Below are positions 47,173 to 57,680 of a stretch of 64,000 bases of DNA, piece after piece (the first letter of the stretch is position 1; each line of letters opens with the position of its first letter). The notes below the pieces were generated by a model that saw nothing but the letters and a program-made list of their open reading frames with translations, was not told where the DNA came from and did not search any database. Origin of the DNA: Otis tarda (Eukaryota; Chordata; Aves; Otidiformes; Otididae); NCBI GenBank assembly GCA_026413225.1, contig CM048560.1, positions 10,496,001 through 10,560,000 on the forward strand, given 5' to 3'. The translations under genes and the position numbers were made by a program.

Positions 47173-47419
47173 AACACAGCCACGCTCCTTCACGGGAGCG
47201 GAGATTTGGCCACGTCAGCTCACAAGCCTGAACCTCTTCCAGTTTAGATGATGCAAAATCCCAGCCGACAGGGGTCCAGGGTCTGGGATTTTTCAAAGTA
47301 GGGCAAGTTGGATCGAAAGAGCTTGGGAAGACCCCTCCCCTTCAGCTCATGAACAACTTAATTACCATTAACTCTTTGCTTGGCCTGGCATTATCCCCAG
47401 CGCCTTTCATCCTACAACA
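47173..47419. other. Non-coding spacer, nothing recognised
   Basis: No element was recognised between the motif pair and the minisatellite. Confidence 0.5.
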
Positions 47420-47492
47420 CCAGGATTGCATCCACACTGCAGCATCCCTTTGCGTCCAGGATTGCATCCCTCGTGTCCAGGTTTGCATCCTT
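47420..47492. repeat. Degenerate minisatellite (CCAGGATTGCATCC unit)
   Basis: The 14-bp word CCAGGATTGCATCC occurs at 47420-47433 and 47457-47470, and as CCAGGTTTGCATCC at 47478-47491. Related spacer text (CCTTTGCGT, CCTCGTGT, CCTTTGG) separates the copies, so the array has a unit of about 20 bases and has lost or altered a copy after the first unit. Opposite-strand frames here give repetitive peptides and are not genes. Confidence 0.8.
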
Positions 47493-48368
47493 TGGAGCAA
47501 AGCAAGGACGAGAGATCCCACCCAGCAGAGAGGTCTCAGTCCTACAGGCAGGCACGGGACCTGGGCAGGGGTGACAGGGGACAAGTGACATAGGAAAGCC
47601 ACCTCCTCTGCAGGGCATCGTCCCATCGCTGCCCTGCACCGAAGGGGCTGGTGCTAACCCTGAGCTGCCGGCACATCACCCCCCGGCTCCCTCCCTTCTC
47701 CCTCTCTGGAGGAGATGGAGTTTCAGGCTTTGCAGTGCACGCACCCATGCCAAATCCCCTCTCCAATGCAGGCGTTCCTAATCATGCATAAATACGGCGG
47801 TGGATATAGCCGTCTGTGTTGCTCCAGAGAGAGCCTTTGATCCTGGATTGAGAGCTCATGTTTCAGGTGTTTGGTACAAAATAGAAGTACACAATAGAAA
47901 CTCCAAATTGCCTTGTAATTTTTAAGAGGCAGATCAGGAAGACACTGCTCGCTGGTCGCTGGATGGGGAACAGATGTCTCTCCACCCACTTCGCCGCTGT
48001 CCAGAGCCAGGAGGCAGCGCAGCTCCCCTTCCCAGGGGCGCTGGCGAGCAGAGATGGCAGGGGTTTGGGGAACGTGTCTCAGAGCTGTATGGGTCTGGTC
48101 TGGGGAGGGGGCAAGTCCATCCATCTGTCTGTTCAAGCACCAGCTTTGGCTCAGAGCTAGCCCTGCTCTCCCGCTCCTTTTCACCGATGATTTTTTTCGG
48201 GACTGCAGCCTGTCGGCAGCACAGCAGGCCCTTGTCCCAGGGGCTTCACCAGAGGATTGAGTTCACCTGGGGAGTAAATCAACTCCCTGTGAAGCAGGTG
48301 GGGTTGGCAGCGGGATGGTTCCTGGGCCAGGCACAAGGCAGAGGCTGATGGAGCCACCTGAAGGGTGC
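47493..48368. other. GC-rich non-coding stretch, nothing recognised
   Basis: Overlapping frames of up to 153 codons occur on both strands with no domain signal. No repeat was recognised. Confidence 0.45.
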
Positions 48369-48376
48369 TATAAAAG
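48369..48376 (+). promoter_or_regulatory. TATA-box-like word
   Basis: TATAAAAG followed by GGGAGGGAGG is a textbook TATA-box form with G-rich downstream flank. No coding exon or CpG island follows within view, so a promoter for a non-coding transcript or a chance match are the options. Confidence 0.2.
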
Positions 48377-50299
48377 GGGAGGGAGGAGGGGCTTGCCCTA
48401 ATTTAGTGGTGGGAGCTGGGGAAGGATGGGGTAAGGAGGGCAGCAGCCAGCTGCCAGCCTCCCTGGGGAGGGGAACACTTATTTTTGGGAATATGTGGGT
48501 TGTTTCCAGTGCCACCTTGTGGGCTTTGCCCTTCTGGAAGAGGATGTGGAGTTTAGAGATGCTCTTGTCCGAAAGCCCCCTCTGCCAGCCAGGGAGGATG
48601 CAGGAGGGGCACCCCACGGCAGGGAAGGTCCAACGGTGCCTTCAGGATACAGGTATGTGAAATGGGGGTGCACTGAAGGGGACAGTGGGCTGCGTTAGAG
48701 GCAGAAAGTGTAGGGGGTGATGTGCGTGGACCCTGTTACTGCTTGGTGTTTGTGTCACGTGCCAGCAGCGGTGGCACAGCCTGGTGACTGGATGGTGCCC
48801 CAGAGCTGAGCCTGCCGAGTCCCCTGGGATGGCTGGGTGCTCCAGCAAGCATGGTGCCCAATTCCTTTGGCTTTGATGCCTTGGCTGGATCTCCAAACCA
48901 CTTGAAAGGCACTGGGGCTGGTGCTCATCGCTGCCTGAGTCAGCGGAGCAGGCAAGCAGGAGCCTTGAGGTTAGGGCAGAGCCTGTGAGTCACGGCTGCT
49001 GGAGCCGCCGGGGCAGCAGCTGAGTGCCAAGATGATTTTTGACAGAAAAGAGCAAAAACTGCACTTGGCATTGAGAGAAAACCTGAGCAGGTCCAGGCCA
49101 AGAGGCTGCTTAGGGGATGGGGACAGTTGTGTTCTCACCTGAAGGCTGACCAAAGGAGGTCTCAGTACCCAGACAGTCCTGATCTGTCTTGGTGTTGATG
49201 TAGGAAAGGGCTTCCTCCTCATCTTCCTCCCCACTGAGCTGCTGCCTTGGGCAGGTGGATGCGTGGGGACCTGCTCCATCCCCAGGGCAGGCCTGTCCCT
49301 AGGCAGAGTAAGCCAATGCTTTGGAGAGAAATGGGCTATGGGGGAAGATTTTTTTCAGCAATAGTGGTTGTTTTCTTCATTGTGCCTGAAGCTCTTGGCT
49401 CTGCTGTGGGAAAATCTGGTAACACCACAAGACACAACGTACACTGAGTAACTGGCCTCACTGGTGCCAGGGCTGATGCTGTGGAGGGGTGTGAAGGTCT
49501 GTGTGGAGGTGGTTCAGGGCTGAGCAGTAGGCAAAGGTCTTCTGTGCTGAGGTTGGATTGTGGATGGGATGAAGGGAGAAATCAACTCCTGGGACTGGCG
49601 TTTGCTCTGAGAGAGCTGGCAGCCATCAGCACTGGGGGCCCTGGATGGGTTGTAAGGATGTGTTGGGAAGCCATCAGTGGCGGGTTGGTCCTAAAATATC
49701 CCTGACTATATCAGAAGGGTTTCAGATAGAGATTCCCAAGCTAGGCTGGAGAGGAGCACCATCAGCCTTGTCCTCAGTGTGGTACCCACTGCTTGGTGTG
49801 TTGGAGAACTTGAGTCCATCTTGCTGGACCATGGCACAGTCCTCTTCATCACCCCAGGGAGACCCTCTATACCTACTGCTCTGCAACCCCCCTCAAAGAG
49901 AGGTGTCATGTTGTCTGCAGCCCCCAGAGCATGGGATGGATCTGCTCACGCTTTGGCCTTCAGCATCTGTGACTTATGCTCTGGGCAGGAGGCCTGTCAC
50001 TGAGAGCACAGCTTGGCCACGATCCCTCGGCTGGGAGCAGACTGAGTGTCTCAGCCATGCCGAGTCTGACCTCAAGCTGGCGGATGCCAGTTCCAGCCCT
50101 GTGTTTGTGAGACTTCAGTGCCGTGTTCCCCTAAATCCTCACGAGTGTGGGGAGGGGGTGTGGAATGTGATGGGACAGCTGCTGTGAATTAGTCCTCTCT
50201 GCTAAATTGCCTCTGAGCCCTTCCCCCTCCCCGAAAGGCAAGCTGCAAACCCCTCCGAGTTTATGATCTGTGAGTTCATGCAGCCTCCATTAATTTTAT

Positions 50300-50323
50300 G
50301 AGTAGATTTTCCTATATCTACTC
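50300..50323. repeat. Inverted repeat, 8-bp arms
   Basis: GAGTAGAT (50300-50307) pairs perfectly with ATCTACTC (50316-50323) around an 8-base loop, inside an AT-rich pocket that begins with CATTAATTTTATG. Confidence 0.85.
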
Positions 50324-51648
50324 TCATATATCAGCCACGGGAGCAGGAGGTGGTGGTGGCAGGGGAGCATGACGTAAGCCTGCTCTGACACACATCACTG
50401 CTGGGAGGGAGGGCATGTGAGCACCCGGCCTTGATGTGAGCATTGGTCCTGCCTCCACAAGTCTTCCCACCTTTTCCCACTGACGCAGGGAAGGTTTGGG
50501 GCTCCCCATCCAGAAGGGGACACTTCTGAAGGCCCTGTGGAGAAGAGCAGCCCAGTCTGAGAAGAGCCCACCACCTGATGCTGCGGGGTGAGGGTTGTCC
50601 TCTCTGGTGTCCTATCCTGCAGGATGGGGGACTATGGAAACCTCCATCCCCAATCAAATCAGAATGCAGAATGGGAAAAGACCATAAATCACTTGGGAAG
50701 GCAATAAAGTTGGGAACTCAAAAGGCTCCAAGTGCCAGAGCAGAGATTGCGGAGCTAAGCCTCCTTTGAGCAGGGCCAGCTTCTAGACAACAGAAGTGGT
50801 GTGACTTGTCCTCTCTTGATGCTGCTTTAAAAAAAAAAATGTGTGCTAGGAAGCTGGGATGATGAACTGGGTCTGGGGTGCCTGCAGGAGCCAGATGGGT
50901 GGCACAGGCTGGTTTACCTTTGGAAAAAATTTGGGATCCTTCCCCAGAGGCTTGAAGGTGGCTGAGGCTCTGCCTGTGACCAGTGTGAACCACCAGCTGT
51001 GACGGTACTGGTGTGAGCAAGGGTCCACAGGACCCCACCGAGGAGGGGGTTATGGTGTTGCCAACCTGAAGGCTAGGGAAGGAAAGGGCTGAAGGGGGCT
51101 GAGCAGGCATTTGATGTGTTAAGGTTAAAGCTCCAGAATAATGGGGATAATGAGAAGGGGCTGGAGAAAAGCCCATTTTCTGCTTTAATGCACCCAGCCT
51201 AGGTGCCTCTTGCATACAGGGAGTGTTAACCATCCATCCCCAGAGCCCTGGGGGAAATGGGTTGCATGGGCAGAAGGAAAGAGGGAAGTAAACCCCCAGA
51301 CCTCCCTATAAACTTGTGGGGTAATTGGCAGCATTGCACTTGCTATGAAACCCAAGAAGGAGCTAAGCCTTCAAACAGGGGAGAGCTCTGGGAGAAGGGA
51401 GCCCGTTGGAAACCCTGGTTGTATTTCAGGCTTGGGTTCTCCTTCGCTTTCCCTTGGGGACCAGCTGCTTGTGTGGCTTCAGCCCAGGTGGGACTTGCTT
51501 CCCCTTCCTGGGGAGGATGCAGGTGTGGGGACCCTGATGTGGGTCCTGTGCCCTGGGAACTGCCAAAAAGCCCTTGTTTGGAGCTTTGATTCCTCAAATC
51601 ATTCCATGTCTGAGTAGGCTAATCCATCAGTAAATGCAGTTTTAAGGG

Positions 51649-51663
51649 TTTTTTTTTTTTTTT
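51649..51663. repeat. Poly(T) run
   Basis: Fifteen consecutive T bases. No retroposon body is recognisable upstream on the minus strand. Confidence 0.92.
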
Positions 51664-52200
51664 GGCAGTACGTTATGCTTGCTGGGCTGTGGCACAGGGG
51701 CTGTCTCACCACGGGGTGGGCTGGGGCTGGGCAATGCAGTGGGGCAGGTTATGGGGCTGAATCCACAGGGTCAAGAGAAGGCTCTGCAGGACTTGCCTGT
51801 GCCAGCTCCAAGGTGGTGGAGAGCCTTCTCCATGCTGCTGGAGTGGAGGGTGCGCAGCTGGAACAAGGCCAGCTCTGTCCTGGGGCTGCCAGACACTTTT
51901 TTTCCAACAGCGCTTTGTTTCCAATGATTACCAGGGTCACTTTTGGGGACTTTTTTTATTATCTGGTCACTCTTTTTGAACAAAACCTGACCATTTTTGT
52001 TCATCTTGCCAGCCCTTTGTATCTGTTTCCCAGTTGGCAACACTTGGGAATTTTTTAGCAACTTTATGTTGAAAGACTTTGGGGATTTATTTTTTTTTCC
52101 CCAGGATCAATTTTGCAGTGGAAAAATCCCATTTTTCAGCTACCTCTGTGCATTGACTCTGACAGAGCACCCTCTCCCAAACCAACAGTAACCAAACCAC

Positions 52201-52610
52201 AAAAATTCTTCTCAAAGAAGCAATTAAAAAGAAGAAAAAGGCACCGACTAGAATCTCTTTTTCTTTCTATATTCTGAGAAAGCATGTGAATTATCCTGCT
52301 TCCAGTTCTTCCCAGAACATCGTAGTAATGTTACAAATTTAGTCATAAAGCTGCGGTTGAATTATAGTTATCATTGTAAAACAATAATAACTATGCAGAT
52401 ACTTATTATGGTGCATTAAGTTACAATGATAGTAAATCTGTCATAATAACCATGGCAACTCTCTTAGCCGCGCAGTAGGGATCCTGCGATGTTATTGATA
52501 AAATCTGCTGAACTCGGCTGTCTTACCCTCCGCAGAGTCGCTGTACCGTTTTATTGGAAATGGTGATTAAATGATGCAAACCATATCTCCCCCGGCAAGT
52601 CATTTGTTCT
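52201..52610. promoter_or_regulatory. AT-rich island with dense motif words: candidate developmental enhancer
   Basis: About 400 bases of AT-rich, non-repetitive sequence sit abruptly between GC-rich flanks. Visible words include SOX-like ACAAT/ATTGT in several copies, an inverted repeat built from them (52364-52394), TGCGGTT (RUNX-like) at 52352-52358, CATAAAG, ACCATGGCAAC (RFX X-box-like half-site) at 52449-52459, GATAAAAT and GGTGATTAAATGATGCAAA. No open frame or known repeat is present. Known biology: SOX, RFX and homeodomain sites cluster in developmental enhancers. Inference: this is the most enhancer-like block in the window. Confidence 0.42.
52364..52394. repeat. 14-bp inverted repeat with 3-bp spacer (paired SOX-like cores)
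   Basis: ATAGTTATCATTGT at 52364-52377, spacer AAA, then ACAATAATAACTAT at 52381-52394. The arms are reverse complements at 13 of 14 positions. Each arm ends in a SOX-type ATTGT/ACAAT core, placed tail to tail. ACAATGATAGT at 52423-52433 is a third related word. Confidence 0.92.
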
Positions 52611-55029
52611 CTTCGTTTGCGTGAAGCCCTAAGGACGAGGCATCAAATGCTCTGCCATTTCACACATGGGACTGGCGATAATTGCGGACCCCGGTTGAGA
52701 CTTGCCTCTCTGGGGGAGCAGTTTGTAGGATGGGCTCTGGCCAAAAGGAACGGGGCAGGGGGTTGGTTTGGCTCCCCAAGTGCTTTTCTGGGGTATGGCT
52801 GGTGTTTGGCTGGGCTTGGTATTTCTTGGGTCTCTGCTGCTTTGGGTGCTGGGGTGGGCTCTGCAGGAGGGCTGGTGCCTGCACCTGAAACTAGGGAGGT
52901 GTCCCTAAAAAACACCAGAGTGCCAAGGACGTTGTCTGGAAGGTGCTGAGCCTTCCTTCAGGCTGAAGATGGTTAATGGTGCTGGGCTGGCCAGGCCAAC
53001 ACTGGGAGCGTGCTAGAGGCAGGTCAGCGGCGATGGGCTGACTCAGGCTGTGGTCAGGCTTGAGCACCCAGCGCAGAGACTTGCATCGTGCGGCTGATGC
53101 TCTGACATGTTTTATGGCCCTGCGTCATCTTACTCCTGGTCCTGTCCAGCCCTGCCACTGCCAGAACAACCCACAAGAAAGACTGTTCCCTTGAATTTCC
53201 CTGACTTGTTTTGGGGTGAGGGAAGATCACACTTCTTTGGATGCCTACAGGAGCCAAACCACAGCGGCTCATTCCTAGTTTCCATTGATCTCATCCATGT
53301 GCAGTCTTGTACAAATGTGTGGGGCAATGCCAGGATGGGCACTGGTTTGCCCGGGCAGGGATGTGCATGGAGGCATCAACAGTTTCCAGCATCTCCTGGT
53401 TGCATCTGTCCAGGCTGTGACCGCAGGTGGTTCTCTGAGCTGTCTCTCCCCCTACTCTGTCCCATAACAAAGTGGGGCCACTTTTATCCTAGAACAGGCT
53501 TCAGTTTTGTTAAGCTGGTTTCCCAAGCACTGTGCAAACACTGCTTCTCAAGGCTTCAGATGAGCATGGCAGAGGGCGAAGATGTGGGGAGCCAGTGAGT
53601 TTCTGGGGTGGCAGGAGGCTGCCTTCATGCAGGGCAAGGGGGAACCCTGAGCCCAGCTCAGCTATATTAGCCAGGGGAGAAGCCACATAACTCTGCTGGG
53701 CTCTGCTTGAGCTGTGTCACAGCTAGCTGTAGGCTTGGGAACATGATGGCAGATGCTGGCTGCTGTGCCCATGGGTGACGTGGGCTGCCTGGGGCTGAGG
53801 ACTCATGGCTGAGGGTGCACTGGGGCAGAACTGGGCTGGGGCAGGCTCTGTCCTATCCACCCACTGTGCTGAGCTCGCGCTTGCTCCCTCACCCCTGTCC
53901 TCCTCCTTGCCAGCAGTGCCAAAAATGGGCATGTTTCTCCTTTTGTCATTTTTCCATTGTAATGTTTCACACTGCTTTAGGAAAAAAAGGCTAATAATTT
54001 ATCACTGTAATTAAGGATTTTCTGGCTTAAGAAAAGCCCATTAAGGTCTTGCTGAGTATAGGAACCCAAGTTCTGTTGTGAGTGTTTATATTTTCTAATT
54101 ACTCACAGATGACAGTTGTGTCAGTGTGCAACTGGGTACTGGACGGTAAGTGCTAGCTGGTTTCTGCCCCATTTGTTTACTGGCTGCTCCATGCAAGCCT
54201 GCCATGGTTGGCAAGAAACTCTAAGTTTGTTTGGAAGGGAGAGAAAATGCTGGGATGTACTGGCCTTCCTGAGCTGCAGCGGTCCCGCAGGATGCTTCTG
54301 GTGTTTGCTCTTCTTTAACCACCCTCTTTGCCTCAGGAAGGGACTGTCCAGGGTCCGCTGGTGTAGGTCAGTGAAGTTGCAATGAAATGAGGCAACCTCA
54401 GCTCTTGCCAAGGAGAGAGCTGGCCCTTCTGAGTAACACTCACCCTGTAAAATACAGCAATTAAAAAAAAAAATTCCTTGAGGAAAGTGTTTTGTTCATT
54501 TTGAGCCCCAAGTATTCAACCACACTCACATGAGGCTTGCAAATAGTGCTGCTGGGGCGTTTGCAGTTACTTCAGCGATTTCATTTAAACACTGAGCTGG
54601 GGGAAATGTGTCTGTGTAAGGCAGCTTTCTCCATCCTTACACTGGGGAGTTTCCCAGCCCTGTGGGAAATTTGTCTGGATCTCTGTACCGGCAGAGCCAG
54701 AGCTCTCGGAACCAAGGTGTGTTGGGGTTGCCAGCTGGGAGTGGGAATGGCTCCTGTGAGGTTTTGGGATGCTCTCCCCATCCGAGCATCGTGCCTGCCT
54801 TTGCTTGTGTGTGGGAGCATGGATTCAAGAGGTAGGCAGAAGGCATGTTGAGCAGAGGGCTGGCAAAGGATGGTCTGGCAGGATGGTGGTCGAGTCCTTA
54901 CTGTGCCTGCTCTGCACCTGGTGATCGTCTTCCCTTCTGAGTTGCACTGTTCCCTGCTACCAAAGACCCTCTGCAAGTTTTGCTTTCAACCACTGGGAGC
55001 TCTTCAATTTTCTGGAAGGATCTGTGGAC
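52611..55029. other. GC-rich non-coding stretch, nothing recognised
   Basis: Many overlapping chance frames (up to 163 codons) on both strands without domain signal. An AT-rich patch at about 54000-54120 with CTAATTACTC and GATGACAGTTG words may be regulatory. Confidence 0.42.
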
Positions 55030-55370
55030 AGATTTTCTCTTTATTTGTTGCTTATCAGTATAATTACACAAACATATGTTTTAGAACTTGTAGATTAACA
55101 CTATTAAATGGCAATCTGGTATTTGCTGTTAAGTTATATTAACTGTCGCTGATTACTATTACAACCAATGCTGATGTAACTATTGAACGAGGGCCATTTG
55201 ACATTGCAAGCTCCCTGTCTGTGCCACTGTGCAGTACTTCTGTTACTGAACTGAGCAAAGGGACTTAATGTATCCAGACTCCCTGATGCACTTTTGTGGC
55301 TAAAGGTGTGATGGATTTCATATGTTGCAAAATCTGAGCTCTCATTTAGAAACAATATCTGGGTTCTCCA
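55030..55370. promoter_or_regulatory. AT-rich island, candidate conserved non-coding element
   Basis: About 340 bases of AT-rich complex sequence in GC-rich surroundings, with TATAATTACACAAAC, AACACTATTAAATGGC, GCTGATTACTATTACAACC and AACAATATC words (homeobox-, MEF2- and SOX-like). No repeat or open frame. Regulatory role is inferred from composition only. Confidence 0.3.
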
Positions 55371-57529
55371 GGTTGCCAGCTCTGCTCAGTGCACTCTTTA
55401 CTCCTTACCTTGAGCATGAGGGAAACCCCCAATAGCCAACATGCCTTTCTCAGTGCCTGAACTCAACCAGTATTTTGTGGTTTAGGGTTTTTTGTTTGCT
55501 GAAGTCCGCAGACACTGTCCCAAGGGTTTTCAGCTCTCAAGGCAGCTTTTCACTGCATGGCAAAGGCACAGAAAGATGTGTCATGGACAGGAGATATGTT
55601 CATGGAGCATGATGGCCTCATCTTGCCATCACCACGGAACTGTGGGATGGCATCATCCTTAAGGTGAAATGTGTGAAAGCGGGGATTGCCACAGTGTGGC
55701 ACTTCTCTGTAGCAATACCCTTGGAGCAGCCCCGATGAGATGCCTCTTTCCATCGGGTCTGATGGGAAGGGAGGTTAGGGAAGCTGGGAAGGTTTGGTAT
55801 GTCAGGAGAACAGACGTTTGGGAGCTTGTTAAATCAGGGAAGGAGGAAGAATATTGGTTTTGTAAAAAGGAACTCTAAATGACTCAGGATGCAATAAAAG
55901 CTCCATTTCCAGCTGAGTAGATTGGGTTACACTTTGGGTTGTGGAGCTGGGGGGCGGAAAATAATCCCGTGCCTCTCGTTTGGATGTGTGTGCCGGGATG
56001 TCTGCGCAGGGATGGGGCATGACCACCTTCTGGGCTCATGAGAGCTTAGAGGGAGATGAGATCTGGGGGCTGGAGTGGGTCTCAGGATCTCTCCTGCTCC
56101 ATCCGCATGTGGGATGGCAGCAGTGCAGCCTCTGATGGCTGCTTATTAAGGAATGTGCCTTTGATGATATAGGGCGCTTGGGAGCACTAAATAATGACTT
56201 ATAATGGACCATATAAAAATAAAGACTCATTTCATTCTGGCTGTGGCTCACAAATGGAAGTTATCATCTCTCCAACTCTTCGAAGGGGCTGGGAAGCCTT
56301 TGCTTCTTAGCGGTATGAAATCTTGGGTTGCAGGAGGGAAAATTATGGGGGCTCAGGACTTGTATACTGGGGCTGTGAATGCTTGAACCTCTTTTGAAAA
56401 ACCTTCTCCCTTGTTGGCTCTCTTGAGGAAGATGGGTCTGGAGGAAGAGTCTCCTGTGATGTCAGGGACCTGTGGTGGGACAGCTGTTGTGGGGAACTTA
56501 GTAACAGCTTCAGCAGCTGTACGGGGCTGCTCTCCTGGGGACCCTGGGAAAGCCACTTCTCCCCATGTTTTTCCTGGCTGTGGACAGAGCAGATGGACGA
56601 GGCAAGCACCATCCACCCAAGCATCTCGTCCATTAGGACACCTTGCCCAAAAGCAATGTGGAGGGTAAGGAGCAAGCTTGTGTGCTGTTAAGCCACCTGA
56701 CCCTGGGGTGCTAAGGCTTTGCTTGTCTAGCAGAGACCTTTCCTGTAGGGTTGGCTTCTGTAGGTAGCTGTGACGACCAGCTTTGGGTCTCCTTGGCCAG
56801 CTGTGTGCTCTGACAGCTTCAGGGGGGCAAGGACTGTGTGGAGGGGCAGCTCAGGGTGGCGAGGGGGTAAGAGGGGAGCAGCCCGTGCTGTCACGGGAAG
56901 GCATCTCTGCATCACCTGCAGGTTTAAGAAATCTTGGACCAAATGAATGGCGAAGGGGAAAAGGTCCAGCACAGAAGTGTCCTTAGGTTGTCCCCATCCC
57001 AGCCCAGCGAAGGAGCATCCAGCCTCTGCTATCTCTGAGGCTTGACCTACCTATGCATTAAAACCCCAGCTTGTTGTGTACGTGCCAGTGCTGTAAATCC
57101 GTAGCTCACTGCACCTATCCTGCATTTCTAGTCTGCTTTCCCGAGACAATGAGTTTCTGCAAACAGCTTTCTGCCTGTTTTTCCTGTTTCCACCCCATAA
57201 TTTTCTTCCAGATTTGACCCCCCCTGCCAGTGAGGCAGAGGTTTAATGTTTCCATGAGCTTTGTGAGAGCAATACTGGGGATGTCCCTGCTGTGAAATGC
57301 AGCCCGGAGCATCCTGTAAGGCACAGGTAGGTGCTGTTTGCTCTCAAGGTGAAAAATAAAATTAGTAAATCAAGGGGACTTGGCAGCCTTTAAGAAAAAT
57401 CTGCTTCCCTGCCTGCACCTTCCTCTCTGGAGAAGCATTAAGGTGCACGGAGCAGACGTGGGGAGAAGAGGCTTGGCTGTGGGATGCTGCAGGGTTAGGG
57501 CATTGCCTGCCAGCCCCGAGGGCTCGCTA
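55371..57529. other. GC-rich non-coding stretch, nothing recognised
   Basis: No repeat, RNA gene or credible exon. Overlapping chance frames of up to 110 codons are present at 56343-56668. Confidence 0.45.
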
Positions 57530-57680
57530 ATCAAATATTTTTTTACATCTAATAGGAGCAAAGAGAGCCAAATAGTCTGTGAGGAGACTCCCACAGCATA
57601 TACTATTGGAATAACAGATGGAAATATCATATTTTTTGAAACATTCTTGCTACAAAGCTGCCTCTTTGAAGTGTGTTTGA
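57530..57680. promoter_or_regulatory. AT-rich island, candidate conserved non-coding element
   Basis: A short AT-rich, non-repetitive block (CTAATCAAATATTTT, ATACTATTGGAATAAC, GAAATATCATATTTTTTG) lies between GC-rich flanks. The 147-codon frame at 57380-57823 passes through it but shows no codon bias change or domain. Weak candidate. Confidence 0.25.

Larger units (their letters stand above)
48377..52200. other. GC-rich non-coding stretch
   Basis: Long chance frames on both strands (up to 180 codons at 49645-50187) overlap and have no recognisable domain. The stretch holds the small hairpin at 50300, an A run near 50829 and a T run at 51649. No interspersed repeat was recognised. Confidence 0.4.
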
